Assembly: GCA_029891345.1 (NCBI GenBank)
Contig: CM057006.1
Location: 44,254,556 to 44,318,555, forward strand
Direction: 5' to 3'
From: Dryococelus australis
Taxonomy: Eukaryota; Arthropoda; Insecta; Phasmatodea; Phasmatidae
DNA: 64,000 nt
Position numbers and translations under genes: made by a program. Shown here one piece after another: positions 21,919 to 32,520 of the stretch. Position 1 is the stretch's first letter. Each line of letters opens with the position of its first letter. Under the pieces are notes generated by a model. It had not been told where the DNA came from and made no database searches. It saw only the letters and a list, made by a program, of their open reading frames with translations.

Positions 21919-24298
21919 TGCCATAAATTAAATTGTGGAACTTTTTTGTTGCAAAAACAATACTAAGCATTTATTTCTCCACTTATGAGTAAATCTTCTC
22001 AGCTGGTACTACACTCCTTGAAGCATACAGTACTCCCAAGCCCACGCTAGACATGTCACACTGAATCACAATGGGCAGTTTGCTATCAAAGGTTTTGAGA
22101 ACAGGAGCTAAGGTCACCATAGCTTTCAAGTCTGTGAATGCCCGCTCATGCTGCTGTAACCAATACCATTCTACCTTAGCCTTTAAGAGTTCCTGCAGTG
22201 GGGCAGCGACCCACACCATATTGGGCACAAACTTAAGAAGGTAGTTAAACATACCCAGTGTCATTTGAAGCTCTTTCTTACATGTCGGGGACTTCAGCTT
22301 CACTACCGCTCTAGCCTGGTCTGGGTCCAGTAAACAGTCTCCTTTGTTGAACTCATGACTATATTATCTCCCCTCGCTCACCTTAAACTGCACCTTATCT
22401 CTATTGAACTTGACATTTAGGTGACTAGGTCTAGTGAGTATCCTGTGTGAGCTTTGATCATTTTGAGGCCACTATGAGAATATCGTCAAAATAAATTATG
22501 ACACCCTCAATATCCCCAAAGTTAGCCTCATTACATTTCTGAAACATTTCCAGGGCACACAAGAGTCCAAAAGGCAATCTATTCAATTTAAAACACCCAA
22601 AAGGCATCGAGAAAGTACATAATTCACTTGCCCTCTCGTCAAGCAGCACTTGGTAAACTCCATCATTTAAGTCTAGTACAGTGAATACACACTTGTTTAC
22701 CAACTTGGGCATCAGATCCTCAAATGTAGGTATTAGTACCAGGTTTCTCAGAATTGCGTAATTTAAATTTCGAGGGTCCAAACAAAGCCTAATAGACATA
22801 TCTGTTTTTTTCTACAACTACCAAGTTGCTCACCCACCCCTTAGGCTGGTCTACCTTGTTATGATACCTTACTCCTCATGATGCAAAAATTTATATTTTA
22901 ATTTGCCCTTGACTAACTGAGGTATCCTTCTGAGTGGCCTCACCAGTGGGGTAAAATCATCTTTAATCCTAATTGTACATTCAACAACACAATCCCAACA
23001 CCCTCAAATAACTCACTATTACTCTCTATAATTGCCCTCTTATCGCTATGGTGTAGTACAGTCACAGGTTTCCTTAAAACTAAGTTCAAATCCAAACAAC
23101 TCTGTACCCCAAAGATAGGTTGTACTCTCACACCATTGATTACATAATCAACAACCACAAACTTGGTTGGTACACTAGCACCATTGTTTACAGCACACTG
23201 TAGCACCGTGGTGTCATGCATTTTAGTTTTAGAGCCTCCAAATGCCTCCAATACTATACGGTCCTCACTCAGTTCCAACAGTGGTCTTAAATTACTTAAG
23301 ATGTTCACAGGCAAAACATTAACTCTGGCCCCATTATCCAGTTTCATTGTCACCCACTGTCCTTGACACAAAATATTTTCAACCCAAATTTTACTCTGAT
23401 CACTTACGACCACCGACGCCATAACAATACCTCATCCTTGCCCCCTAGCAGTTTGTTCTTTAAAGATGTCACCTTTAGAACTCTTTTTAGGGTTATGTTA
23501 CAATGGTGCACAAAATGATTCAACTTACCACACTTGAAGCATTTAGACAGGCCAGACACTTGAACCTGGGGTGTCTCGACCCACATTTACCACATGTAGG
23601 ATTTCAAGGCTCCCTTCTCCACCCAGAGTGCCAGGAGGCCCGCGATGGCTTGGTACACGGCGTCCCCTGGCTCATCGTGCTAAACTTCACATCTGCCACC
23701 AGTAGGAGTTTTATCTGCTCTCATAATTGTTTCCGCCTGACGTCTGCTCACCTCTGCCACACAACACATGTCCACTGACCTTCTGTAGAGTCCACTCTGT
23801 TTCCCTTAATGACCACTCATGTACGCCACGGTCCCTAATACCAAGCACAATTCGAACTCGCAATAAGGTATCGCGCAAGTCAGCAAAGTCACAATACCTA
23901 ACTAACTTTTTTAGTTCAGTTAAAAAATTGTTAAACAACTCACCTGGTTCCTGAACCCTAAAGTTGAATTTGAACTGCTCCACCACCACATTGGTTTTGG
24001 GACACAGGTGTGTTTCAAACGACTACACCACAACATCGAATTTCTTCCTATCTTCATCTGACAACCCAAATGTCTCCAACAGTTCTACCGTCTCTTCATC
24101 CACCACACATAACAGAATCGCCACTTTTCTTTCAGGCAACTCACCGTCCAAGGCCGCTGCACTGATGAAATTATCGAATTGCACCCTAAAATTTTTCCAG
24201 TTATCATGGAGATCACCCATCAGCCTCAATGATGCCGGCAGCCGAAAACATGATTACATTGCAAGGAATTGCGTCGCCCCAGACACATGACTTCGCCA

Positions 24299-24483
24299 TG
24301 TTATGTTTAACTTAATGTACAATACTCGTGTGACCAGTATGCCCCTTTATTCAATACAGACACACATTGTTACATTCGTTGTATACACTCGCTACTCCAT
24401 GTTCTCATTATTTACACTGCTACTGTGTTGACAACAACTTCCGGTCAATGCCGTGCACTGTTGCCAACTCCAACTATCCAACT
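24299..24483 (-). repeat. LTR of Gypsy element 1 (5' LTR in element orientation)
   Basis: About 185 bp, starting TGTTATGTTT and ending AACTATCCAAC. The partner at 20080-20199 shares CTACTCCATGTTCTCAT, TTTACACTGCT, GTGCACTG and AACTCCAACTATCCAAC. Confidence 0.8.
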
Positions 24484-25300
24484 ATCGTAAGTTTGATGAC
24501 GAAACATCATTTTCAATTCCAGATTTAAAGAAAACCAAGGTTTGGGAGCTTTGAAACTTAATACTTTTGTGTCATCAGTCGCATATGAAATGGCAAGTTG
24601 TTTAATAATAAAAGACTTGTCTTGATAATTTTCAAATCCTTCCACATAGCACATCATGATTAGTCTGTTTCAATCCCGGTTACATTAGAGTTTAACAAGT
24701 CTAATTTTAGATAAGTTCAGTTGTGGCTTCTGAATCAACTTCATCAATCCTGGTATCGTCTCTTGGTAAATCGGGATGATCAAGGTTCATTACATTTTGC
24801 CACCTTCGCATTACACAATTTCATCTCAGATGGATTGTGTTTGGTTGATTGAAAAAAGCCGGTGTACCATATCGGCAATCTACATCACAAGGCAAATACA
24901 AGACAATGCCCTCATCGCCCCTTAATTCCTCAGAGGAATGGATACACATGTTGAATTTTGTGTGATGCAAAGGTTAATACAAAGGCTTTAGGTAGCAGCG
25001 AGAGGTTCTCAAAATTTAATCTTAAAAGCATTTTGCTTTGTACATATGCTAAAATAGCATTAAACGCTCGCACATTCTTCATCACAGATATCTCAACAGT
25101 GTCTGTTATGCATATTACCTGCATTCGAAGCTTGTAGACTGCTTAACGCCTGGAAGAAAGTTGTAGTATGCTTTGGGGAAGTCTGTTGATTGATGTAAAC
25201 CTCACGGAGATGGCTGTAGTATGCCTCAGAGAAATCTGTTGATTGATGTAACCCTCCCAGTGATACACTCCCAACAAGATCTGACTTCGACAACTGCTGG
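24484..25300 (-). pseudogene. Second conserved Polinton gene remnant, function unknown
   Basis: Minus-strand frames include SKSDLVGSVSLGGLHQSTDF near the start and VEGFENYQDKSFIIKQLAIS later, with a following KAPKPW block. An 'F-x-D-x-x-x-KFIIKELAI ... KPPYPW' pattern is familiar to me from uncharacterised insect proteins linked to Polinton-like polymerase genes. I do not know its function. The Gypsy element lies just downstream, so this gene and the polymerase were originally closer together. Confidence 0.4.
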
Positions 25301-25623
25301 CTTAAGACTAAGAGAAAAATTAATTTATTCCTTCTTATATAGTATACGGATTCAAAATGGCCACTGTTTTACTTGAATTTTGCATTAAATAGGGTATTTT
25401 AGAAAATTTGTTGAAATATAGTTGATTTTGACATTTTACAACTCATTTCAAGCTGGAATCGTGGTATTTCGTTAATGTATACATTTGTCCAAGTATACGA
25501 CTTTCTGATATATTTGGATGGCAGCATTTCTAAAATCATATTTTAATATTCGCATATACAAAGATTGGTTTAAAACTTATAATTTCGTAAAGAAATCTAT
25601 ATGCAAAAACCTATTTTCTGTGA

Positions 25624-25626
<3 letters not shown>

Positions 25627-25710
<84 letters not shown>
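25627..25710. repeat. Long (TA)n microsatellite in the Polinton
   Basis: About 84 bp of TA dinucleotide. No reverse-complement flanks are seen around it. Confidence 0.95.
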
Positions 25711-25714
<4 letters not shown>

Positions 25715-25892
25715 CACCCACATTAAAAATACTTATCGAATTGCTAGCTAGCAAAATGTTTAAAGAATGGAAAACGGATTTTCAAATATTAAGTTTTGAG
25801 TCTTGAGAGCCGATGGTGTGATCATTGAACAACATAATATTTTTAATAAATGCACTACTTGGAAATATTTTAATTCGGTTTGTTTACCTCGT

Positions 25893-26312
25893 GTTTGCAC
25901 TAGTAATGTGCGTTCGACTCATTATTCGCATATCAGTTAAAAGTGCCCCAAACAAATAGTCCCTTATGCCACTCTTCCACCATCAACACCTATACCCAAT
26001 TACAATATACCTTTCTGTTCAGTCGGCTTCAGAACATCAGATGACACATTGATGCTGCTCCGCCAACATCTCCCTATGGCACTAAGCCTTTCAACACCAA
26101 TTAAAATAAATCGATATCAAAGAAATTTGTTAAGAAATTCGCTCGAATAAATTCGATCAAACAATTCTTTAATTAATTAATTATTTAATATGATTGATTA
26201 TAAATTAATTAGTTGATTTATATTTAAGTTAACGACATGCAAATTAGCAAGATGCAAATTAGCAATATGCAAATTAGCTGCTCCATCCACACCTCACTCG
26301 TGTAGTAAGCCA
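25893..26312 (-). repeat. Right terminal inverted repeat of the large Polinton
   Basis: Inverted partner of 12459-12850. It contains three tandem ATGCAAATTAGCA units near the end and ends GTGTAGTAAGCCA. Confidence 0.85.
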
Positions 26313-26313
26313 G

Positions 26314-26447
26314 GAGCCCGCCGCTGGCTCTACTATCGTCTGGCATGATTCCCACTTGCGAAAATCCGGGAGTGACCCGGTCGGGGATTGAACTCTGTTC
26401 ACCTTGTTGGGAGGCGAGTACTGTAAGCACTCAGCCACCGCGGCCCC
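26314..26447 (-). mobile_element. SINE family A, tRNA-like head half
   Basis: Minus-strand head GGGGCCGCGGTGGCTGAGTG with A-box region and GTTCAATCCCCGACCGGGTC (B-box region), partner of the tail half at 12322-12458. The right target duplication GAATGGCAAAT follows at 26448. Confidence 0.85.
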
Positions 26448-26458
26448 GAATGGCAAAT

Positions 26459-28526
26459 TAGGCGAATATTTAGTTCAGTAAATTGAATCCAATAAATATT
26501 TTACCATGTGAAAGGACCTTTAACCCATTCATACCCTGTTTACACAGTCGTGTACATTACTCGCAGGTAATTTGTGGTTTGTATTGCACAGTGCGAAGCT
26601 CAATGACCGATTATTATACCTGTGGGTAAGTGATACGCAATCCGTCTCTCTGGTCTAGATCAGAATTGGTTCGTATAGCTGTAGCTGAACACATAGCCTT
26701 CAGCTTATTGACTGTGGCAACGAAACAAGTGTTTTTGTCGACTTAAGTACAGCACGCGTCATAATATTTTTAAGTTTGCAACACCTGAAACCGTAAATTA
26801 AAGTGGGTCTGAAACACTGGCGTGTGTAGTGGACTGTTGCAAGGTAAGCGGGTGCTTGCTCATTATGTACATTCTCGGTGCACGCAGCAGGAGCCAGTAA
26901 CCACCGTGCAGTCTAGGGAAGCTGAGTGTGTTCCGACCACTCACAAGCGAGTAGGAAGGAACCTATCTCACGTGTCCTGTGGCGTCAACTGCCGCGCTAC
27001 GTTCCAGTGGCGGAAGTGCTGAGGCATCCTGTACCCGGTAAGATTCGGGTACTTCAATTCTACCTCACTCGCTAATGGACCTTAACCACATTGCTTATTG
27101 CTCATGGTACACGGGGATCTCGTCCTCAAATGGTTTTTCGCATTCTGGCCCAATGAATACTGCAATACATTAAGTCCAAGGTACATTCAATGACAATATC
27201 AATTTATAATAAAAATCAAATAATATTTAAAAGCCAGTTCTCACATACTAGGCACCAGAACAGTTGGGCATTGCCAACTTCAACATTTATCAACTAAACC
27301 ATGACTGTGACGACCTATGCCCTGTTACACCATCGTTTGATACTCGATCCGAGATTGGAGCTAAGATCGACACAGAAAACTGTTGCACCATTCGAGTTCA
27401 GTGCTCCACTGGAGATCGAGATGAAGTTCATTTCGAGCCGCCAAAATTGGCGGTTCGAAATCTCGATCCGAGATCAGCAGCCATTGTCAACAAATGTAGT
27501 TTGAAAATACGCCAACAGATAGAGCTACGTTCGATTGTTTTCTTGGGAAATCAAAACAACATTATGCGCACTTGAATATTATTCAGGAAACTTCGTACAA
27601 CAATAATTCACTTAAAACAGATAAAACCTCGCACATCTAGTTCTATATATAGCGAAAAATACGCCTACTTCCATGACGTCATATATTACGAACCAATGGC
27701 AAAATTTGTCTCCTACTTAATCTCGATCTCTCATTTTGGATAGACGAATCGGAGATCCAGAATCATAACATTTCGTTGGTGCAACATTTTACATTGGAAC
27801 ATGATCAAACTGGATCCTGGTTCGGAACAAGGATCATTCTATGTCGGATCGGGGAAGATGTTGGTGCAACCGAGCACTAGTCGTCACAGTGCAAACTAGC
27901 AAGCAACAGGGTACAGCGCAGAGCTAACGCCAGCTCACTTCGCAACAGTATGCCACACGCCTACTGGTCTGAGAGGGCGTTGAGAAAGCGTGGCTTGACG
28001 CAGGGGAGGTGACAGTAGATAGGGCTTACAAACGTGTTATTTGGAGTAAGTGCCTGTGCAAATACCAACATAGGCATTTTACCACTAGAATTAATGATTT
28101 CACGGAACAAATCGGTTCTGACTCAAAACTACGAGTGTTTCGTATCTCAAACATATTGATTTAATCTACACATATTTTAGGTGCTGATTTAAAAACGTAC
28201 TAAAATTATTAGAAAAATCTAATCAATTTCTTGCATTGCTTGTACAAGGTTTATTCTATTCTGTTGGTCACATTTGAAGGTAACATGCATGTTGTAAGAG
28301 ACAGCGCTAACACAAACAGCACAGGTTATTTTATTATTGCCGAAAACAGCATTCGGTAACTAAATGGCGTTAGTCAAGTAGTCTACTTACGTAATTTTAA
28401 AACTTCGTTATAGAACATCTCAATAATAATGCAAGCTGTAATTATGCCGTAAATGCTACCCAGCAATAGCCTAAAAAAAAAAAAAAACATTAGACATTTG
28501 TTTCGTAAATAAGCTATTTTATTGAA
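26459..28526. other. LAMP intron; no gene, one palindrome
   Basis: No coding similarity recognised. Between about 27260 and 27880, words such as CTCGATCCGAGAT, TGTTGCACCA and TTGGTGCAAC recur in both orientations. This suggests a worn inverted-repeat element, possibly a MITE of another family. It holds a near-perfect 30-bp palindrome at 27437-27468 (CGAGCCGCCAAAATTGGCGG then TTCG). Confidence 0.4.
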
Positions 28527-28530
28527 CCCC

Positions 28531-28985
28531 TAGCTGTGCCCGCGACTTCGTTCACGTGGACTTTAGGATTTGTTTGAAATTAGGTACGTGCCTTTTGTGT
28601 AGTGTAAGTTTTAAATATTAATTGAATAGAATTTACTAATGTATTTTTTATGTTTATATCGAACGTCGTTCCGCCTGCTGTGTGCTTCTCGATTTTGTGT
28701 TCGTGCCTCTTCAGTATGTGCAGCGCGTGTTCACGTTCTATTTTGCCTTCTCAATGCGCCCTCTCTATTACGTCTGATACGTCGACCGATGTTTGACCGC
28801 GGTATCGCTGGCATTTTTTCTCTTTCGGATCAAGAAACATTTCCTGCAAGCATGAGCAGAATCGGAGTAAAACATAACTAAAAACCTTACTCGCCACCTA
28901 TGGAATATGGTCTCAATTGGTCCATTGGTTTCCCAGTGATGATGCGGTTTAGTCATGCACGATGGATTTTATATATAAAGATTGA
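28531..28985 (+). repeat. Possible dispersed retroelement fragment
   Basis: It begins CCTAGCTGTGCCCGCGACTT then CGTTCACGTGGA, and ends near TTTTATATATAAAGATT after a GGTCCATTGGTTTCCCAGTG-like text. This start and end pattern is familiar from a widespread class of short insect interspersed repeats that end in a (TATATAAAGATT)-like tail. I cannot name the family. Confidence 0.4.
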
Positions 28986-29240
28986 ACACGCAACTTGGTG
29001 ATTAACTACTTCAATGAAGCGTATTTATCACTAAATAATCGTTGAAAACGATTTTTTTTTTTTTTTAATTATACTAGGTGGTTATTTTTCGTAACGTGTG
29101 TCTACTGTCGGTATTAATCCAGGCACCTACCACCCACCCCACCCCACCACGCCTGATAAAAATACTTTAAAATAAGAAGATCGCTACAACGGGGAAGTGC
29201 CGACTCTTGTCTCCTTACTTGCTCGGTGGCTTTGTCGCAG

Positions 29241-29401
29241 AGCACGAGTGTTCTTCGAGGGGCGTGGGGGCGCTGATCGACGAGACGGCGCCGATCGCCG
29301 TCGGCAGCACCCTCGCCATCGTCGTGCTGCTGACCGTCACCGGGTACGGCGTCTACCGCTACTTCAAGGTCAAGAAGGTGCAGTACGACACCATGGAGTA
29401 G
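29241..29401 (+). CDS. LAMP family glycoprotein, last exon (membrane anchor and sorting tail)
   Basis: Acceptor GGCTTTGTCGCAG before 29241. With the carried G the exon reads EHECSSRGVGALIDETAPIA, then VGSTLAIVVLLTVTGYGVYR, then YFKVKKVQYDTME and TAG. The cysteine, the PIAVG at the start of the membrane helix, the single helix, and the short basic tail with a YxxPhi signal (YDTM) match the LAMP C-terminus (human: EECLLDEN...IPIAVGG...GYQTI). YxxPhi tails bind AP adaptor complexes and route the protein to lysosomes. The tail here has one extra residue (E) after the motif. The exon is GC-rich. It lies 20.5 kb from the previous exon because of the nested insertions between them. Confidence 0.92.
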
Positions 29402-30569
29402 TGGCGCCACCTGCCGGGCGCCGCGCGCGAGAGACACCACACCACACCACACCACACCACACCACACCACGCACCATCTAACGACGAAGACGACTCCTTC
29501 ACGTATTCAATTTGCTGGCGTTAGCCTCGAGAAAAAAAAAAAATATTATTTTTAGTTTGTACCACATACTTGGGGACACCTGGATTTCGCGAGAAAAAAA
29601 ATTTCACCACCAGTTGTATTTCGTAACACGTTAGCTCAGCTCCGCTTTCGTGATTGGCTGATCTAGGTGCTATGCGTCTTAGATGCGTGCTCGGTATTCA
29701 CAGACGGACGGGGTCGGAGTAACCAAATTCTGATTGGCCCATCACGTAAAGAAAAATGTCTTCTCACAAAGACTCGTGGCCTATAAGCAAGTGAAAACTG
29801 CTGGTACGCTAGTCGGCTATTGAAATGTAGCACGTGCAGAAATCTTTTCGCGAAATTTCGGGTGTCCCTATGCATACATTCCAACGTGTAGACATTAGCT
29901 GTGACTTCTTTTTCTCAGATAAAATAATTTTTGCAAAATGACACGTCAGAGCCAATATTTTACTTTTTTTTTTGTAATGTACAATACAAAAGCCAAACCA
30001 TTTTCAAAAATTTTTGCTAGAGCAATTGAAATGTCTTGCATTAATTCATTTCAATGTATACCAAGCAAAAGTTATTTCAAAAACATTCAAGGGCATCCGC
30101 AATGCAACAATTTCCTTATTTTCAAGCAACTTTATGAAATTGCAAAAACAAAATATATTTCCTTGTGCGATTTTATAGACGTCTTGAAGTAGCTATTGGC
30201 GTATTCTTTCAATGCGAACTATCTAATTTCTGTACGCGAGTTATTTTTTCATTATTTTGTACATTCATGAAATAGTAAAATAGTGATTTTTACTCATGTT
30301 TATGCAAAAAATATATGCTCAGTTATAACGAGTGAAGAGTAGTTGCCAGTAATATCTAAATGTTGTCAGTATGTTGGTGCGTATATAAAATATCAGATTT
30401 GTTCGTGGCCAGCCTCTATACCCAACTAGATATTGTTCTTACACTGCAGTACAGGCAGAAAAAGGGAACTACGAACTCATAATTACGCCACAATTTTAAG
30501 AGGAAGATGTAATGAAACATTTTCTGTGAAATAGTTGTTTGCGCGAATACGCGTATTTCGGTAAATAAA
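29402..30569 (+). other. Presumed LAMP 3' UTR, end uncertain
   Basis: It follows the TAG stop. It begins with GC-rich sequence and an (ACACC)n run at 29434-29470. The first AATAAA I find downstream is at 30564-30569, and another is near 37506, so the poly(A) site is not fixed by sequence alone. A segment at 29630-29900 with ATTGGCTGATC, TTCTGATTGGCCCATC and CGAAATTTCGGGTGTCCC may be a repeat. Confidence 0.4.
29434..29470. repeat. (ACACC)n microsatellite just after the LAMP stop
   Basis: About seven head-to-tail ACACC units starting 33 bp after the stop codon, so it probably lies in the 3' UTR of the transcript. Confidence 0.9.
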
Positions 30570-31429
30570 TTTCTTCAAATACGACCTTTTGTCAGGAAAA
30601 AAAAAAACTATATATTCCCCTGTTTTTGTTTTGTTGTCATATTGAGTGTATTATTGTAGAAAAAAATCGTGAGAATTGTCAAATACCGCATTTTTAAAGC
30701 TTGCCTATGCAGTTTACTTAAACGACAAGAGAAAAGTAAAAAAATACGGACGTAGTTTAATCTGTGGGCTTTCATTGCATGTAATAAAATCCCACTGTTA
30801 CAGATCTAATTTGCACAGTACAGCGTCACGACGGAAACACTGCACGCCTTGCGCGTAGGGGCGATGAGGCGTTAGGCGTGCGTGTTAGTGTCGCCCTCGC
30901 TGCTTGGCCTTCGACGCGCAGTTCCATCCCGCTCTTAGTTGTGCCAACATTTGGGGAAATCACTATTGGACATGGAAAATAAGAGTTCATAGTTCAGTCC
31001 GTTAAGAGTTACGTATGCGAGTGCAGTGTAACGTCAATAGCTGGTTGGATACAGGGCTGCTTTCGGAATTTTACTTATTTATTAATTTTATTAGGATAAC
31101 AGACTAGCAAGAAAAACCAATATTCTGATATGGCGGGGGCAGGTTTTCCCCTTGAAGAACAGGAAAATTTCGCGAAATCATTTGACAACTTAGCAGTGGC
31201 AAATCCGAATGGTGAGGGGAATGGGATGGGACTTTAAACCCCATCCTTGTTGACTTGGTTTCACACTGGATACAATCAGATTATTCTTGAAGTTAAGTAA
31301 ACTGTTAATAATGCAGTATTGTTTCTACATACAATCAGCATAGTGGCAGGAAATTAAAAAAATATCAGAAGGCCTGTCCACTAAGTATCGACATGTGTGT
31401 GTATCGTTAAAACTTGATGCCCGCTGGCT

Positions 31430-31846
31430 AAGGCTGTTCGCTTTTAAAATTCAAATTTTCAAAAATATCACTGCCCCTCCCTGCACACATTTTAACAGGC
31501 ACACTGGCTGTCAGGCGCTCAGTAAAGTTGGTAATGATGAAGTGGAAAATAGTCCTATGTCTTGACGTTGAATCAAAAGTGTCAGATAAACATGTATGAA
31601 TAATGGAACAATTTATTTTCCTTTCTTTTTTTTTTTTTTTTTCTAATTCTTATAAGTGTAGGAGTTAGAAAATTTGTAAAATATTTTTACCTTCATAATT
31701 TCAGAGTTCCACTCGACTGATGCATGAAGAACGTGCCGAGGAACACGGCGATGTTAATTTTACGTATGGTGGAAGAATACTCAATGTGCGTAAAGTAAAT
31801 CTTAAGCAGGGCTTTCAAAAGTGTTCAGTTTACCGCGAATAGCCTT
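31430..31846. mobile_element. Family 1 MITE, reverse orientation, worn left end
   Basis: It starts AGGCTGTTCGCTTTTAAAAT and ends TTAAGCAGGGCTTTCAAAAG then TTTACCGCGAATAGCC. It shares ATCACTGCCCCTCC, CGCTCAGTAAAGTTGGTAAT, CTCGACTGATGCATGAA and GGTGGAAGAATAC with the other long-form copies, in the opposite direction to the copy at 5473. Confidence 0.75.
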
Positions 31847-32264
31847 TGAGCGTGTGTTTTTTTTTTTTAAACTTCACCGAACAGTGTTGCGCCCCCCTCA
31901 AAGAGCCCCCTCCGCAATGGGTCTCTAGATCCGCCAGTGAGCACAAGCTAGACTTCAAACACGTTTACACTGGAGTTATTTTTGCAGTTAGCATAGATGG
32001 TGGAGCATCAAGAAAAGACGTCGACATATGCCACTAAACGTTACAATGTCTTGCTGTCTACCCGTAGACGAATTAAATAAGTCCGGCGTTGGAGAAACGG
32101 AATTCTCGTTGGCTCAGCCAAATGGAAAAAAATAACGTAATACGCTGTCGATAGCAAGATAGCGAAAGAAAAAAAAAAAAAAACCCGAAATAAGGAGTCG
32201 TAAATACACGGTAATTTTAAAACTAACAAGTGTAATTAATTTGAAAATTATCGAGAGTAATACC

Positions 32265-32520
32265 GAGAGAGGTGGCGCAGTGGTATCACACTGGACTCGC
32301 ATTCGGGAGGACCCGGGTTCGATTCCCGGTCAGGCCATCCTGAGTTCGGCCTTCCATGGTTTACCGAAATCACTCCAGGCGAATGCTGGGATGGGTCCCT
32401 AACGAAGGCCACGGCCGCTTCCTTCCCAATCCCCTGCGCAATCTGCGCCGCTTCTAATGACCTAGCTGTCGACGAGACGTAAGCCCAATTACCTACCAAC
32501 AAGCGTAGTCTGTACCCGCA
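32265..32520 (+). mobile_element. tRNA-derived SINE (family B), good copy
   Basis: The head is GAGAGGTGGCGCAGTGGTAT with A box TGGCGCAGTGG and a perfect B box GGTTCGATTCC 45 bp further, then TCAGGCCATCCTGAGTTCGG, CCATGGTTTACCGAAATCAC and a body with GACGAGACGTAAGCCCAATT. It is a pol III promoter-bearing SINE, related to the copy at 11861. The tRNA part reads through into the body, so it is not a functional tRNA gene. Confidence 0.8.

Larger units (their letters stand above)
20080..24483 (-). mobile_element. Ty3/Gypsy LTR retrotransposon 1, fossil, nested in the Polinton
   Basis: Minus strand, flanked by LTR copies at about 20080-20199 (incomplete) and 24299-24483. A primer-binding-like TGGCGAAG abuts the right LTR and a purine tract AAGGAGGGAGA abuts the left LTR. 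Order on the minus strand: gag-like with a CFKCGKLNHFVHHC zinc knuckle (24.27-23.4 kb), protease (about 23.4-22.9 kb), reverse transcriptase (22.8-22.4 kb, with a YFDDILI active-site block), RNase H (about 22.3-22.0 kb), integrase zinc and catalytic parts (21.6-20.8 kb). The LTRs differ at roughly 14 of 90 aligned bases by eye, so the insertion is old though younger than the Polinton it opens. It is broken in several places. Confidence 0.88.
12459..26312 (-). mobile_element. Polinton/adintovirus-like element with long inverted repeats, fossil, hosting a Gypsy element
   Basis: Inverted repeats of about 400 bp (12459-12850 and 25893-26312) share, in inverted order, GGCTyACTA, CGAGTGAGGTGTGGATGGAG, repeated GCTAATTTGCAT units, TTTTAATTGGTGT, GAGCAGCATC, GCCGACTGAACAG and CACTTGTGACTGATATG. 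The target is a SINE, with a likely 6-bp duplication AAACCC/GAGCCC worn at two positions. Minus-strand coding remnants include a protein-primed-type DNA polymerase B (about 15.3-19.3 kb) and a second conserved but unnamed gene (24.5-25.3 kb). A Ty3/Gypsy element occupies about 20080-24483. Without it the element is about 9.5 kb. No capsid, ATPase or integrase was recognised. Divergent repeats and many breaks indicate an old copy. Confidence 0.8.

Noticed and set aside
25518-25751. 77-codon frame with a long Ile-Tyr repeat
   Set aside because: It is a translation of a (TA)n microsatellite.
29114-29470. 118-codon minus-strand and 94-codon plus-strand frames over the last LAMP exon
   Set aside because: They are frame shadows of the GC-rich LAMP exon and of the ACACC repeat.
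32265-32337. Candidate tRNA gene with good A and B boxes
   Set aside because: The sequence continues into a SINE body shared with 11861-12000, and no clean cloverleaf acceptor stem is apparent. It is called a SINE head.
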